A model generated the notes under the pieces. That model saw nothing but the letters and a program-made list of their open reading frames with translations, had not been told where the DNA came from and made no database searches. The translations under genes and the position numbers were made by a program. Source: Luteibacter sp. dw_328 (lineage in GTDB: Bacteria; Pseudomonadota; Gammaproteobacteria; Xanthomonadales; Rhodanobacteraceae). From it: a DNA stretch of 64,000 bases. The stretch is taken from NCBI RefSeq assembly GCF_018449605.1, contig NZ_JAAVUW010000006.1, forward strand, positions 337,620 to 401,619. Reading direction: 5' to 3'. Of this stretch, positions 27,065-36,195 are shown one piece after another. Numbering within the stretch: the first letter of the stretch is position 1; each line of letters opens with the position of its first letter.

Positions 27065-28177
27065 ATGACCGTCGTACAGCTCATCCCCGCCCTTCACTCG
27101 GGTGGTGCCGAGCGTTCGACCCTGGAAATTGCCAGGGCGCTGGTCGCTGCGGGACACCGCTCGGTCGTGGTTTCCGCGGGAGGGCGCCTCGTCGCCCAGC
27201 TCGAGGCGGAGGGGAGCGAGCATTTCACCGTGCCGATCGGTCACAAATCGCTCGGCACGCTGTTCACTGTCGGCAAGCTGCGCCGCATCCTGCGCGAGGT
27301 GAAGCCCGACATCGTCCATGCCCGGTCACGCTTGCCCGCGTGGATCGGCTGGTGGGCCATGCGTGGCGTCAAGCCCCGCCCCCATTTCGTCACGACGGTG
27401 CATGGACTGAATTCGCCGGGCCGGTATAGCGCCATCCTGCTCCGGGGCGAGCGTGTCATCGTCGTCTCGCAGACCCTGCGTGACTACGTGCTGCGTCATT
27501 ACCCCGACGACATCGACACGGCGCGGGTGGCCGTTATCCCGCGCGGCATCGATACCGACGCCTTCCCTTACGGATACCGGCCCGACGAGACCTGGCAGCG
27601 CGCCTTTTTCGAGGAATACCCGCAACTGGCCGGCGCCCCGCTGCTGACCCTCCCGGGCCGTGGTACGCGTCTGAAAGGCCATGCGGATGCGATCGAGCTG
27701 CTCGCCGATCTCATTCATCGGGCCATCGACGCGCGCCTGCTCCTGCTCGGTGCCGATGAGCCCGGTCGCGAGGCCTACGTGGCCGAGCTGCGTCAGCTCA
27801 TCCATGCCCGCGGCCTGGACGACAAGGTGGTGATCTCCCCGGCCCGGGACGATGTTCGCGACATATTTGCTATGTCGGCCCTCGTCCTGCAGCTGTCCGT
27901 TCGCCCCGAGTCGTTCGGGCGGACGGTGGTCGAGGCCCTGGCGTTGTGCCGTCCGGTGATGGGCTACGCCCATGGCGGCGTCGGCGAACTCTTGGCCGAG
28001 CTCTACCCGGCCGGTCGCGTACCGCTGGGCGATCGCGAAAAGCTGGTCGAGCGTGCTGCTGAACTGCTGCGTTTCGCGCCACCCATTCCGCCGCCGCGCA
28101 GTTACCGCCTGGTCGACATGCAGGAAGCCACGCTCGCGCTCTACGCCGGCCTGCTTCAGGGCGAGCCGACCGCGTGA
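27065..28177 (+). CDS. GT4-family glycosyltransferase, LPS core type
   Basis: A GT-B glycosyltransferase of about 370 residues. MTVVQLIPALHSGGAERSTL is a typical acceptor-domain start; PDIVHARSRLPAWIGWWAMR and VTTVHGLNSPGRYSAILLRG resemble LPS glycosyltransferases; SVRPESFGRTVVEALALCRP is the E(x7)E donor-binding segment. An in-frame ATG at 27038 would add nine residues; neither start has a strong ribosome site. Its TGA overlaps the GTG of the O-antigen ligase, and a GT2 gene follows, so it probably builds the LPS core or attached glycan. Confidence 0.9.
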   Translation: MTVVQLIPALHSGGAERSTLEIARALVAAGHRSVVVSAGGRLVAQLEAEGSEHFTVPIGHKSLGTLFTVGKLRRILREVKPDIVHARSRLPAWIGWWAMRGVKPRPHFVTTVHGLNSPGRYSAILLRGERVIVVSQTLRDYVLRHYPDDIDTARVAVIPRGIDTDAFPYGYRPDETWQRAFFEEYPQLAGAPLLTLPGRGTRLKGHADAIELLADLIHRAIDARLLLLGADEPGREAYVAELRQLIHARGLDDKVVISPARDDVRDIFAMSALVLQLSVRPESFGRTVVEALALCRPVMGYAHGGVGELLAELYPAGRVPLGDREKLVERAAELLRFAPPIPPPRSYRLVDMQEATLALYAGLLQGEPTA

Positions 28178-29451
28178 GCGGCACCGTCGCCCGTTCGATC
28201 AAGGCGGGTCTGGCCTCGCCGCTGTTGCCGATCTGGCTCGTGCCGGCCTTGCTGCCGTTCGGTCGCAGCGCTGAGCTGGGCGTGTTCCTTTGCCTGGTCG
28301 GCAGCATCCTGCTGCTGGTTCGCGAGCCGCAGGCCATACGTCATCACCCCGGCGCGAAGCTCTTCCTGTGGCTGTTCGCGGCTTACGCAGGCGCTGCCCT
28401 TGTCTCGGTCATTGATGCCGTGGCACCGGGCAAGAGCTGGCTTACGGTGGCTGGCATCCTCCGTTTCGCACCGCTGGGTGTGTACACCTGCTTCGCGATG
28501 CGTCGGCCGGGCAAGGTGCGGGCCCTCTATCTGGCCACCGCCGTGGTGGTCGCAATCTGGGTGGCCGATGCCTGGGTACAGGCCATTACCGGCTACGGTC
28601 TCGCTGGCGCGTCGAATGCTGAACGCCTATCGGGCATCTTCGGCGCAGACAACCTGAAGCTGGGTCCGGCGCTTTCCGCCCTGGCGCCCTTCCTCCTGTG
28701 GGGCGCCCGTGAGCGCTGGGGACGTCGCGGCCTGGTCATCGCCTTCCTGCTGGCCCTCGGTCCTGTCCTGCTTTCCGGCTCACGCGCGTCGTGGCTTTGC
28801 TACGGACTCGTCGCGCTGGGTTTTCTCTGGAACGAGGCAAAGACGCCGCGCCGATTCGCCGTGGCGTGCGCGGCGGCCGCCGTCTCGCTGGCCGTGGTCG
28901 TGTTGCTTGCATGGCAGGTGTCACCGCGTTTCCGCGACCGCGTGGCGCACACCTTGCCCGCGTTGTCGGGCACCAGCGCAGGCGTCGACAACGCGCTGAC
29001 CGGAAGGCTGGATATCTGGACCACGTCGCTGCGGATGTTCGCCGCGCATCCGGTGAACGGTGTCGGTGTCCGTGGGTTCCGCTATGCCTATCCCGCGCTG
29101 GCGACACCGGGTGACCACTTCCTGACGATCGAGAAATGCGCGGAGGGCGAAGGTGCCTGCCACGCGCACCAGGTCGTGCTGGAAGTGGCGACCGAGACCG
29201 GCGTCATCGGACTGCTCGCGTGGCTGGCAGCGGTGGTCCTGGCCGTACGCACCTGGTGGCGCGCCGGAACCGTCGCGCGCTACCGGGCTTTCCCCGCCAC
29301 GCTGGCACTGGTCGTCATTCTCTTTCCGCTGAACACACACATGGCCTTCTACTCGGCCTGGTGGGGCCTCCTTGCCGCCTGGCTCGTGTCGGTCTGGTGC
29401 GCCGCGCTATTTGCGGACCTGCCTGACCTGGAACCGCGCGATGGCGCGTGA
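28174..29451 (+). CDS. waaL: O-antigen ligase family membrane protein
   Basis: A 425-residue polytopic inner-membrane protein with about ten to twelve hydrophobic segments and the Wzy_C/WaaL domain. The large periplasmic loop (about 255-345) includes GRLDIWTTSLRMFAAHPVNG and the CHAHQVVLEVATETGVIGLL motif; the conserved His there is essential in WaaL. WaaL transfers undecaprenyl-linked O-antigen to lipid A-core. GTG start overlaps the preceding stop (GTGA). A Wzy polymerase role cannot be excluded, but the core-biosynthesis context favours ligase. Confidence 0.85.
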   Translation: MSGTVARSIKAGLASPLLPIWLVPALLPFGRSAELGVFLCLVGSILLLVREPQAIRHHPGAKLFLWLFAAYAGAALVSVIDAVAPGKSWLTVAGILRFAPLGVYTCFAMRRPGKVRALYLATAVVVAIWVADAWVQAITGYGLAGASNAERLSGIFGADNLKLGPALSALAPFLLWGARERWGRRGLVIAFLLALGPVLLSGSRASWLCYGLVALGFLWNEAKTPRRFAVACAAAAVSLAVVVLLAWQVSPRFRDRVAHTLPALSGTSAGVDNALTGRLDIWTTSLRMFAAHPVNGVGVRGFRYAYPALATPGDHFLTIEKCAEGEGACHAHQVVLEVATETGVIGLLAWLAAVVLAVRTWWRAGTVARYRAFPATLALVVILFPLNTHMAFYSAWWGLLAAWLVSVWCAALFADLPDLEPRDGA

Positions 29452-30235
29452 GCCGCTATCGGTCGTCGTCACCACATTCAACAACGCGGACACCATCGAG
29501 GCCTGCGTGGCCTCCGTGCACTTCGCCGATGACATCCTCGTGCTGGATTCCGGCTCGACCGATGCCACGCGCGACATTGCCGCACGGCTGGGAGCACGCA
29601 TCGAAGTGCAGCCCTTCGCCGGTTACAGCGCCCAGAAGCAGGCGGCCATCGACCTCGCGATCCATCGCTGGGTGCTCCTGCTGGATTCGGACGAAGCCCT
29701 GCCGGTCGCCGCGGCGGATCGCGTACGCGCGGCCCTGGATTCGCCCGATGTCGCCGGCTTCGAGCTGCTCCGCCGGGAGTGGGTGTTCTGGCGCTGGCAG
29801 TCCGACCATGCCCGGCTGAATCATTATGTCCGTCTGTTCGATCGCACCCGCGCCCGGATGAGCGGCCACGAAGTGCACGAGAGCATCGTCGTCGACGGGC
29901 CGGTACGCCGCCTCGACGCCGTGATCGACCACTACGGCGAACGCGATATCGAAGGTCGCGTGGACAAGGCCAATCGCTACTCGTCGTTGCAGGTGCGCGA
30001 CCGGCGCACGCGCACGCCGCGCCACCTGCGCGCACGCATGGTTGTCTATCCGACGGTCGCTTTCCTGCGCTACTACCTGTGGCGCGGACACTGGCGTGGC
30101 GGCTGGGCGGGCTTCGTCGCCGCGCGCGTGCACGCGTTCTACGCGTTCCTCAAGTACGCGAAGCTCTACGAACGCCGCGTCTCAGGCCGCCTGGTGGACC
30201 GTGATTCCCGGAACGCAAAAGGCGTCGACGAGTAA
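29441..30235 (+). CDS. GT2-family glycosyltransferase (WaaE/KdtX-like)
   Basis: A 264-residue GT-A enzyme. LSVVVTTFNNADTIEACVAS is the nucleotide-sugar binding N-terminus; DDILVLDSGSTDATRDIA and VLLLDSDEALP give the DxD-type region; HEVHESIVVDG is typical of WaaE/KdtX, which adds beta-glucose to the LPS inner core. The start overlaps the last 11 bases of waaL. Its 3' end overlaps the convergent DUF535 gene by 54 bases. waaA is nearby, as in other WaaE-type loci. Confidence 0.9.
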   Translation: MAREPLSVVVTTFNNADTIEACVASVHFADDILVLDSGSTDATRDIAARLGARIEVQPFAGYSAQKQAAIDLAIHRWVLLLDSDEALPVAAADRVRAALDSPDVAGFELLRREWVFWRWQSDHARLNHYVRLFDRTRARMSGHEVHESIVVDGPVRRLDAVIDHYGERDIEGRVDKANRYSSLQVRDRRTRTPRHLRARMVVYPTVAFLRYYLWRGHWRGGWAGFVAARVHAFYAFLKYAKLYERRVSGRLVDRDSRNAKGVDE

Positions 30236-31093
30236 GTCGCACGCCTGCCGACGCAAGGCTTCGCGACGGCGAAATTCGCTGCGCCGTTTGCTCTCCACCG
30301 TCAACTCCGAACGGACCGGCTCATGCACGGGCATCGCGTAGAAGCCTTCTTCATCGGCGACACCATCGTTCTCCTGCCAGAACCCGTCGTAGTCGGCCTT
30401 GATCTTTTTCCTGCTCGCGAACGGATGGGCCTCGTTGCTGATGCCGCGTATGCGTTGCGCGCCCATCGCCTCGGACAGCGAACGGACCATCGACAGCAGG
30501 AGATTCTTCGGACGCAGTCCATGCGACTGCCGGGTGAGTTCGCGAATCGCATCGCGTCCCGCATTGTTCGCGGCACCTTGCAGGCAACCGATGATCACCG
30601 TACGGCCGTCGTCCACGAACGAAAGGGTCGCGTACGAGATCTGCAGCCCCCAGTCGTCGGTGAGCGAAAGGCTCAATTCGCCCTCGCGGCCCCGGAGCGT
30701 GGGTGCCTTCAGCACCAGTGACAGTCCGCTGCCATCGCGCAGGACGAGGCGCCCGACGCCGACTTCGCGCTGTAAGTACAACTGTTTGAACAACGGAGTG
30801 GGGAAACGGCGCACAGCGAAGGCGTAATGTTGCTGCGTGGCCGCCAGTCGCTGCATCATCGACCAGTGACGGTTCATGTAGCGGTGCTGGTAACGCTCGA
30901 TCAGCGTGCGGTCGATCGCCGTCACGCCGGCCATGGCCGGCGATTCGAGGAACGCTAGCCACGCGCTGTGTCGACGCCAGTGAAGCAGCGCGCGCGCGAT
31001 GTACGTCATCGCGGCATTGAATCCACGTGAACGTGAGCTATGCCATTCGGCCCGGCCGCGCAGCGAGCGCGCGAAACGGAGGAGCGACTGCAT
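30182..31093 (-). CDS. VirK/YbjX family protein (DUF535)
   Basis: A 303-residue protein of the DUF535/VirK/YbjX family; relatives influence envelope integrity and resistance to antimicrobial peptides, but the biochemical function is not known. FLESPAMAGVTAIDRTLIER and YQHRYMNRHWSMMQRLAATQ are family-typical, as is KADYDGFWQENDGVADEEGF near the end. The frame extends upstream to 31291 over lpxL; ATG at 31093 is a better match. Located between LPS glycosyltransferase and lipid A acyltransferase genes, consistent with an envelope role. Overlaps the GT2 3' end by 54 bases, tail to tail. Confidence 0.85.
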   Translation of the reverse strand: MQSLLRFARSLRGRAEWHSSRSRGFNAAMTYIARALLHWRRHSAWLAFLESPAMAGVTAIDRTLIERYQHRYMNRHWSMMQRLAATQQHYAFAVRRFPTPLFKQLYLQREVGVGRLVLRDGSGLSLVLKAPTLRGREGELSLSLTDDWGLQISYATLSFVDDGRTVIIGCLQGAANNAGRDAIRELTRQSHGLRPKNLLLSMVRSLSEAMGAQRIRGISNEAHPFASRKKIKADYDGFWQENDGVADEEGFYAMPVHEPVRSELTVESKRRSEFRRREALRRQACDLLVDAFCVPGITVHQAA

Positions 31094-31214
31094 GGGGAAG
31101 GTCCGTCCAGGGAGTAGACGAATCGTTTCTACGCTCGTATTTTTTCGCGTAGCTTTCGTCGTCGCTGACGGGAAGTACCTGCTTAGGCCCGTAATTAACG
31201 GCGGTCGAGCCGGA

Positions 31215-32141
31215 TCAGTAGATCTTCGGCTCGCCGGGTGGGCGCGTCTTGAACCGCTTGTGTACCCAAAGGTATTGCTCAGGTGCTTCACGCGCCATGC
31301 TTTCGATCTGCACGTTCACCCGTGCGGTGTCGTGTTCCGCGTCGTCACTGGGAAAATCCGTAAGCGGAGCACCGAGGCGCATGGCGTAGCCGGCATCGCC
31401 CGGCAGGCGGCGGTGGTAAAAAGGGATGACAAGCGCGCCCGACAACCGGGCCAGGTGATGCGTCGCGGTGATCGTCGCGGCCCGGACACCGAAGAACGGA
31501 ACGAAGACGTTGTCCTTGCTGCGCATGTCCTGGTCGGGTGCGTACCACAGCGTGCCGCCCTTCTTCAGATATCGCACGGTCCCACGGATATCGTCTTTGT
31601 CGAACATCGCGTCGGCGTAGTGCAGGCGCGAGCGCAGCACCGTGAACTCGAAAACCTCCGAGTCCATCCGCCGGTACATGCCGGCGATGCGAATGCGCGA
31701 GGAGACCAGGCGGGCGCTCAGTTCGAGGTGCGAGAAGTGGCCCCCGACGAGCAGGACGCCACGACCGGCGGCACGCGCGGCCTCGAGGTGCTCGAGGCCT
31801 TCAACGGTGACCGGTACGTTCGCGATGGCGCGGTCAGAGCCCATCCAGCCGAGCGCGAATTCGGCCAGCATCATGCCAACGTCGCAGAGATTGGCCCGCA
31901 GCAGCGCTTTCTGGGCGGTCTCGCCCAACTCGGGGAAGCACAGCGCGATATTGGTCGCGGCGATGCGCCGCCGTTCCCGATTCAGGTGGAGCGCAAGGCG
32001 TCCGGCCGCGCGTCCGAGGCGCATCAGCGTGCGGAAGGGCAGGTGCGCGATGAGCCAGATGAAGCCGACGCCAACCCACGCGGCCCAGTGGCGGGGCGCA
32101 AGCAGGCGCAGGGTCAGGGAGGGGCGGGGCATTCCAGGCAT
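31215..32141 (-). CDS. lpxL: lipid A late acyltransferase (LpxL/HtrB family)
   Basis: A 308-residue inner-membrane acyltransferase that adds a secondary acyl chain to Kdo2-lipid A. One hydrophobic segment lies near residues 18-38. The catalytic Hx4E motif is GHFSHLE with His135 and Glu140. YAPDQDMRSKDNVFVPFFG is the conserved DQ...FFG segment, and YLWVHKRFKTRPPGE is the C-terminal WxHKRFK hallmark. The exact start (32141 or 32132) is uncertain. It is divergent from waaA, whose product makes its substrate. LpxL and LpxM cannot be told apart safely from sequence alone. Confidence 0.92.
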   Translation of the reverse strand: MPGMPRPSLTLRLLAPRHWAAWVGVGFIWLIAHLPFRTLMRLGRAAGRLALHLNRERRRIAATNIALCFPELGETAQKALLRANLCDVGMMLAEFALGWMGSDRAIANVPVTVEGLEHLEAARAAGRGVLLVGGHFSHLELSARLVSSRIRIAGMYRRMDSEVFEFTVLRSRLHYADAMFDKDDIRGTVRYLKKGGTLWYAPDQDMRSKDNVFVPFFGVRAATITATHHLARLSGALVIPFYHRRLPGDAGYAMRLGAPLTDFPSDDAEHDTARVNVQIESMAREAPEQYLWVHKRFKTRPPGEPKIY

Positions 32142-32206
32142 GTCCGGCCATTGTAGCGAATGGGGGCGGCTATACTGGCCGGTCACCGGGAAGTCCAGGG
32201 AACCCC

Positions 32207-33478
32207 GTGCTGCTGCGTCTGATCTACAACTGCGCCATGTACCTTTTCACGCCACTGGTGATGCTTCGCCTGATGGCGCGTGGCATGCGCTACGGCGACT
32301 ATCACGTGCGCTGGCGCGAGCGCTTCGGCCGCTTCCCGCTGCCTCGCCTGCATGGTTGCCTGTGGGTGCATGCGGTATCGGTCGGCGAGGTCAATGCGGC
32401 CGAACCGCTGGTCAAGGCGTTGATGGAGGCCTATCCGCACGCGCCCATGCTCGTGACGACAGTAACGCCGACGGGCTCGGAGCGCGTCCGCCAGTTGTTC
32501 GGCGATCGTGTCCACAGTGTCTACCTGCCGTACGACCTGCCGTTTGCGGTGCGCAGCTTCCTGCGCAACACGCGCCCGCGGCTGGCCGTGATCGTCGAGA
32601 CCGAGATCTGGCCGAACCTCTATTTCGCCTGCCGTCGCCATGGCATCCCCCTGCTGATCGCCAACGCACGCCTCTCCGAGCGTTCGTTGCGCGGGTACTC
32701 GCGCATGAGTTCGCTGGTGAAAGGTGCGCTCCGTTGTGTCAGCCACATCGCCGCCCAGTCGCGCACGGATGCCGCGCGCTACCGTCTGCTCGGTGCCGAG
32801 CCAAGCCAGCTCACGGTCTGCGGCAACCTGAAGTTCGACATGCCGGTACCCGACGACGCGCTGGTGGCTGGCAAGGCCATGCGCGAAGCCTGGGGCACCG
32901 GTCGTCCGGTCTGGATCGCGGCAAGCACCCACGAGGGCGAGGAGATGAGCGTGCTCGAGGCGCACCTCGACGTGATGCGACGCCTGCCGGACGCGTTATT
33001 GCTGATCGCGCCGCGCCACCCCGAGCGTTTCAAGGCGGTGGAGTCCTCGGTGCGCAGCCTCGGCTTCCAGGTAGGCACGCGCAGCGCCGACGGCGTGCCG
33101 GGCCACGGCACCCAGTGCTTCGTGATCGATTCGATGGGCGAGTTGCTGCGATTCTTCGCGGCCTGCGACGTCGCCTTCGTCGGCGGCAGCCTGGTACCCA
33201 TCGGCGGCCACAACGTGCTCGAGCCCGCTGCCTTGTCGAAGCCGGTGCTGGTGGGTCCCTATACCTTCAACTTCGAAGAGATCACCCAGGCGCTGCTGGA
33301 CGAGTCCGGCGGCCAGCGCGTCGCCAGCGCCGACAAACTCGGCGAGCAGGTCCTCTCCCTCCTGCGCGACCATGACCGCCGCCAGGCCATGGGCACCGCC
33401 GCCCGCCACGTCTTCGACAGCGAACGCGGCTCCGTCGGCAAGGTGATGAAACTCGTCGACCGGCTGTTGCAGGAATAG
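32207..33478 (+). CDS. waaA: Kdo transferase
   Basis: Transfers Kdo from CMP-Kdo to lipid IVA, the first step of LPS core assembly. The 423-residue length equals that of E. coli WaaA (425). An N-terminal membrane anchor (about 3-22) is followed by LWVHAVSVGEVNAAEPLVKA with the catalytic Glu, ETEIWPNLYFACRR, and the C-terminal GGSLVPIGGHNVLEPAALSK donor-binding motif. GTG start has an AGGGA site 6 bases upstream. Divergent from lpxL across about 65 bases. Confidence 0.97.
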   Translation: MLLRLIYNCAMYLFTPLVMLRLMARGMRYGDYHVRWRERFGRFPLPRLHGCLWVHAVSVGEVNAAEPLVKALMEAYPHAPMLVTTVTPTGSERVRQLFGDRVHSVYLPYDLPFAVRSFLRNTRPRLAVIVETEIWPNLYFACRRHGIPLLIANARLSERSLRGYSRMSSLVKGALRCVSHIAAQSRTDAARYRLLGAEPSQLTVCGNLKFDMPVPDDALVAGKAMREAWGTGRPVWIAASTHEGEEMSVLEAHLDVMRRLPDALLLIAPRHPERFKAVESSVRSLGFQVGTRSADGVPGHGTQCFVIDSMGELLRFFAACDVAFVGGSLVPIGGHNVLEPAALSKPVLVGPYTFNFEEITQALLDESGGQRVASADKLGEQVLSLLRDHDRRQAMGTAARHVFDSERGSVGKVMKLVDRLLQE

Positions 33479-33719
33479 GAACATGTAACCAGCGGCTTGC
33501 GCCGCCTCACGCTTGCGGGTGCGTTGGGAGCCGCGAGGGGCAAGGCCCTTGGGGCCGCGGCGCGGCTCTTCGAGACGGGCGGTAGCTGGTCTCTCGCTTT
33601 GTAAGGTAGTCGGGGCCGCCCTCAGCTTAAGCGTCCCCAAGGGCCTTGCCCCTCGCGGCAGCGAACGTCGAGGTTGCGTGGGGTCAAGCGCACCGCCAGC
33701 AAGCATGTGTTGTTGCTGT

Positions 33720-33743
33720 TGTAGGAGCCGATTCATCGGCGAA
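33720..33743 (+). repeat. REP-like palindrome (GCCGAT class)
   Basis: TGTAGGAGCCGATTCATCGG followed by CGAA, within the waaA-tolC gap. Confidence 0.8.
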
Positions 33744-33852
33744 GCCTCAGAGGTCGTCGTTGCGAATGAGGGATTGCATCGCATCGTGGAGGCGGCTCAA
33801 CCGCTCGCCCGATCACCACAAGGCCTTGTTCGCAAACCCGATAGCCTGAGGG

Positions 33853-33875
33853 TTCGCCGCTGAAGCGGCTCCTAC
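33853..33875 (-). repeat. REP-like palindrome (GCCGCT class)
   Basis: Minus-strand unit with stem GCCGCT/AGCGGC, about 110 bases from the previous unit and inverted to it. Confidence 0.8.
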
Positions 33876-34035
33876 GAAGGCGCGTTGGCGCGTTGGTGCG
33901 TTGAGGCAGTCGTGCGACGCATGGCGGCGAAGCGGCGTGACGCTCGTGCCACACGCAACCGCGACTCCCAGGAAACCACGAGCGTGAGGCGGCGCAAGCC
34001 GCTCAACACACCAGCCGCGCAGCGGCTATCCGCAC

Positions 34036-34061
34036 AAAAAAAAGCGGACCCGAAGGCCCGC
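34036..34061 (-). terminator. intrinsic terminator of tolC
   Basis: On the minus strand a 7-base-pair stem (GCGGGCC with GGTCCGC, one G-T pair) capped by a TTCG tetraloop and followed by eight T residues, 30 bases after the tolC stop. Confidence 0.9.
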
Positions 34062-34090
34062 CCTTTTCATCGTGCAGTGGAACGCGGCCG

Positions 34091-35500
34091 TTACTGCAGC
34101 AGCGAGTTCACTGCTTCGAGGTCCTTGATGTCCACCGTGCCAGCCGTCTGCTTCAGCAGGAGCTTGTCGAGGATGAACTGATGGCGGGCCTGCGAGTAGT
34201 CGCTGAGCGACGAGGTGAGGTTCTGCTGGGCGATCAGCACGTCGACGATGGTGCGGGTGCCGACTTCGAAGCCGGCCTGCGTCGCGTCACGTGCACTCTC
34301 CGACGACTCGACGGCAGCCTTGGTCGCTTCGACCTTGCTGATGCCGGCGACGACCGAGCGGTAGAAGTTGAGCGTGTCACGCACCACCTGGCGACGCACC
34401 GATTCCAGGGAGTCCTGGGCGGCATCGCGCTGGTAGATCGACTGGCGCACGCGCGACTGCGTGAGGCCACCGGAGAAGATCGGCACGTTCAGCGTCAGGC
34501 CGACCGAGGTCGCGCCACGGCCGTTGCTGCCGGACGATCCGAGGGTGCCGGAGGTGGCCGCGGAACCGGCGCCACCGTTCTGCGTCCAGGCCGTGCTCTT
34601 GTTGTAACCCAGCGACGCGTCGATCGTCGGCAGATGGCCGGCGCGGGCGGAGGAGATGCTGTGCTCGCTCGACTCGACGCTGTACTGAGCGGCGAGAATG
34701 CTCGGGCTGCTCTTGACCGCTTCGGCCACCCAGGCCTTCGGATCGTTCGGGGTCGGGGGATCCATCGGCAGCTGTTCACGCAGCTTCTTCAGGTTGTCCG
34801 CCGGCTTGCCGGTGATCTGGGTGAGGGCTTCGCGCGAGTCGGCCAGGGTGTTCTCAGCCGTGATGACGGAGGCGACCGAGGTGTCGTGCTGGGCCTTGGC
34901 GTCCTGCACGTCCGTGATGGCGGACAGGCCGACGTCGAAACGCTGCTGCGCCTGCTCCAGCTGGCGGGCGAGGGCCTGCTCGTTGGCCTTGGCGAAGGTC
35001 AGGGCGTCGTCGTTGGTCAGGACCTGGAAGTAGGCCGTGGCCACGCGCGTCGCCAGCTGCTGGAGGGCGGCTTCGTACGTCGCGTTCTGCGAGTTGGCGG
35101 ACGAATGCGCCGCCTGCAGGTCGGCGATCTGGCTGAAATTCAGCACGCTCTGGGTCACCGTCGCGCTCAGCGTACGCTCGCGGGTGTGGCCGATGTCGCT
35201 GCTCAGCAGCGGATTGCCGTTGCCGTCGAGGAGCGGGTTACCAGCGGCGTCGGTCAGCACCGAACGCGAGGGGCCTGCCGGGTTGGACTGGGTAATACCG
35301 ACCGAGCCGTTGACCTGAGGCAGCAGCAACGCGCGTGCCTGATCCACGCCTTCGCCGGTGGCGAGACGGGTGGAATCGGCCTGCGACAGCACCGGATCGT
35401 TTGCACGCGCCTGGCGGTAGGCGTCGAGCAGGTCTTCAGCATGGCTCGCGAACGGCGTCGCGGCCAATGCAAGCGCGACGGTGAGCAGCTTCAAGCGCAT
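34091..35500 (-). CDS. tolC: TolC family outer-membrane channel
   Basis: A 469-residue outer-membrane efflux channel used by RND pumps and type I secretion. Signal peptide 1-21 (ATPFASHA). EDLLDAYRQARANDPVLSQA is the TolC_I-family start, and two OEP repeats follow, each rich in coiled-coil Ala/Gln; the second includes AGHLPTIDASLGYNKS and NVPIFSGGLTQSRVRQ. FEVGTRTIVDVLIAQQNLTS is the conserved GTRT(I)xDVL segment. Lies 35 bases after pcm on the same strand, so the two may form an operon; a TetR regulator is divergent. Confidence 0.96.
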   Translation of the reverse strand: MRLKLLTVALALAATPFASHAEDLLDAYRQARANDPVLSQADSTRLATGEGVDQARALLLPQVNGSVGITQSNPAGPSRSVLTDAAGNPLLDGNGNPLLSSDIGHTRERTLSATVTQSVLNFSQIADLQAAHSSANSQNATYEAALQQLATRVATAYFQVLTNDDALTFAKANEQALARQLEQAQQRFDVGLSAITDVQDAKAQHDTSVASVITAENTLADSREALTQITGKPADNLKKLREQLPMDPPTPNDPKAWVAEAVKSSPSILAAQYSVESSEHSISSARAGHLPTIDASLGYNKSTAWTQNGGAGSAATSGTLGSSGSNGRGATSVGLTLNVPIFSGGLTQSRVRQSIYQRDAAQDSLESVRRQVVRDTLNFYRSVVAGISKVEATKAAVESSESARDATQAGFEVGTRTIVDVLIAQQNLTSSLSDYSQARHQFILDKLLLKQTAGTVDIKDLEAVNSLLQ

Positions 35501-35535
35501 GATTTCGCCTCGTGGGTGATGGGTAATCTTGTGGG

Positions 35536-36195
35536 TCAGAGCACGAAGCGCTTCACCGGCGCAGCGTGCGCCAGGTAGGGAAGGTCCGTTTCAAACAGCG
35601 ATTCCTCGCGGAAGCGACCTTCACCCTCGTGGGTGAGGAGCACTGCCGTCTGCGCGGGGGAATCGCCGCGTACGACGAACATGCGCCCACCCGGCTTGAG
35701 CCAGCGCACGAACTTTTCGGGAACCGTGTGCACGGCACCGGTAATGACGACGGCATCGAAAACGCCGGTCGGGTTGTAGCCGTTGACGGCCTCGGCGGTC
35801 TCCAGCGAGACGTTGGTCACCCCGGTCGCGGCGAGGCGCTGGCGAGCGGCCTCGACGAAGTCGGCGTGCATGTCGATGCTGGTCACGTGGGCGGAGAGGC
35901 GGGCGAGGCAGGCGGTAAGAAAGCCCGAGCCGGTGCCGATTTCGAGCACGGTGTCGGTCTTCTTCAGCTCCAGAGCCTGCAGCACGCGGCCTTCCACCAC
36001 CGGCTTCATCATCACCTCGCCGTGGCCCAGGGGCAGGGTGAGGTCGGCAAAAGACACGTTGCGGTGGGCCGCTGCGACGAAGTCTTCGCGGCGGATACCC
36101 TTCAGGGTCTCGAGGACGTCGAAGTCCAGGACTTCCCACGGGCGAACCTGGTTTTCAACCATGTTCTGCCGGGCCTGCTCGAAATTCATCGCCAT
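35536..36195 (-). CDS. pcm: protein-L-isoaspartate O-methyltransferase family protein
   Basis: A 219-residue SAM-dependent methyltransferase that starts repair of isoaspartyl residues. VLEIGTGSGFLTACLARL is the SAM-binding motif I; MVENQVRPWEVLDFDVLETL is the N-terminus typical of the gene found next to tolC in xanthomonads; LKPGGRMFVVRG follows. Short spacing to tolC suggests co-transcription. Starts at 36195 and 36189 are both possible. True PIMT activity is not certain, since this subgroup differs from E. coli Pcm in the substrate region. Confidence 0.9.
   Translation of the reverse strand: MAMNFEQARQNMVENQVRPWEVLDFDVLETLKGIRREDFVAAAHRNVSFADLTLPLGHGEVMMKPVVEGRVLQALELKKTDTVLEIGTGSGFLTACLARLSAHVTSIDMHADFVEAARQRLAATGVTNVSLETAEAVNGYNPTGVFDAVVITGAVHTVPEKFVRWLKPGGRMFVVRGDSPAQTAVLLTHEGEGRFREESLFETDLPYLAHAAPVKRFVL

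Larger units (their letters stand above)
33491..34002. repeat. nested long inverted repeats downstream of waaA
   Basis: The 612-base gap between waaA and tolC has no gene I can support. It holds two nested perfect inverted repeats. The outer arms are 22 bases (33491-33512 and 33981-34002, starting AGCGGCTTGCGCC). The inner arms are 24 bases (33531-33554 and 33635-33658, starting CCGCGAGGGGCAAGG). Two REP units lie between inner and outer arms. The inner pair could form a hairpin with an 80-base loop. Confidence 0.85.
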
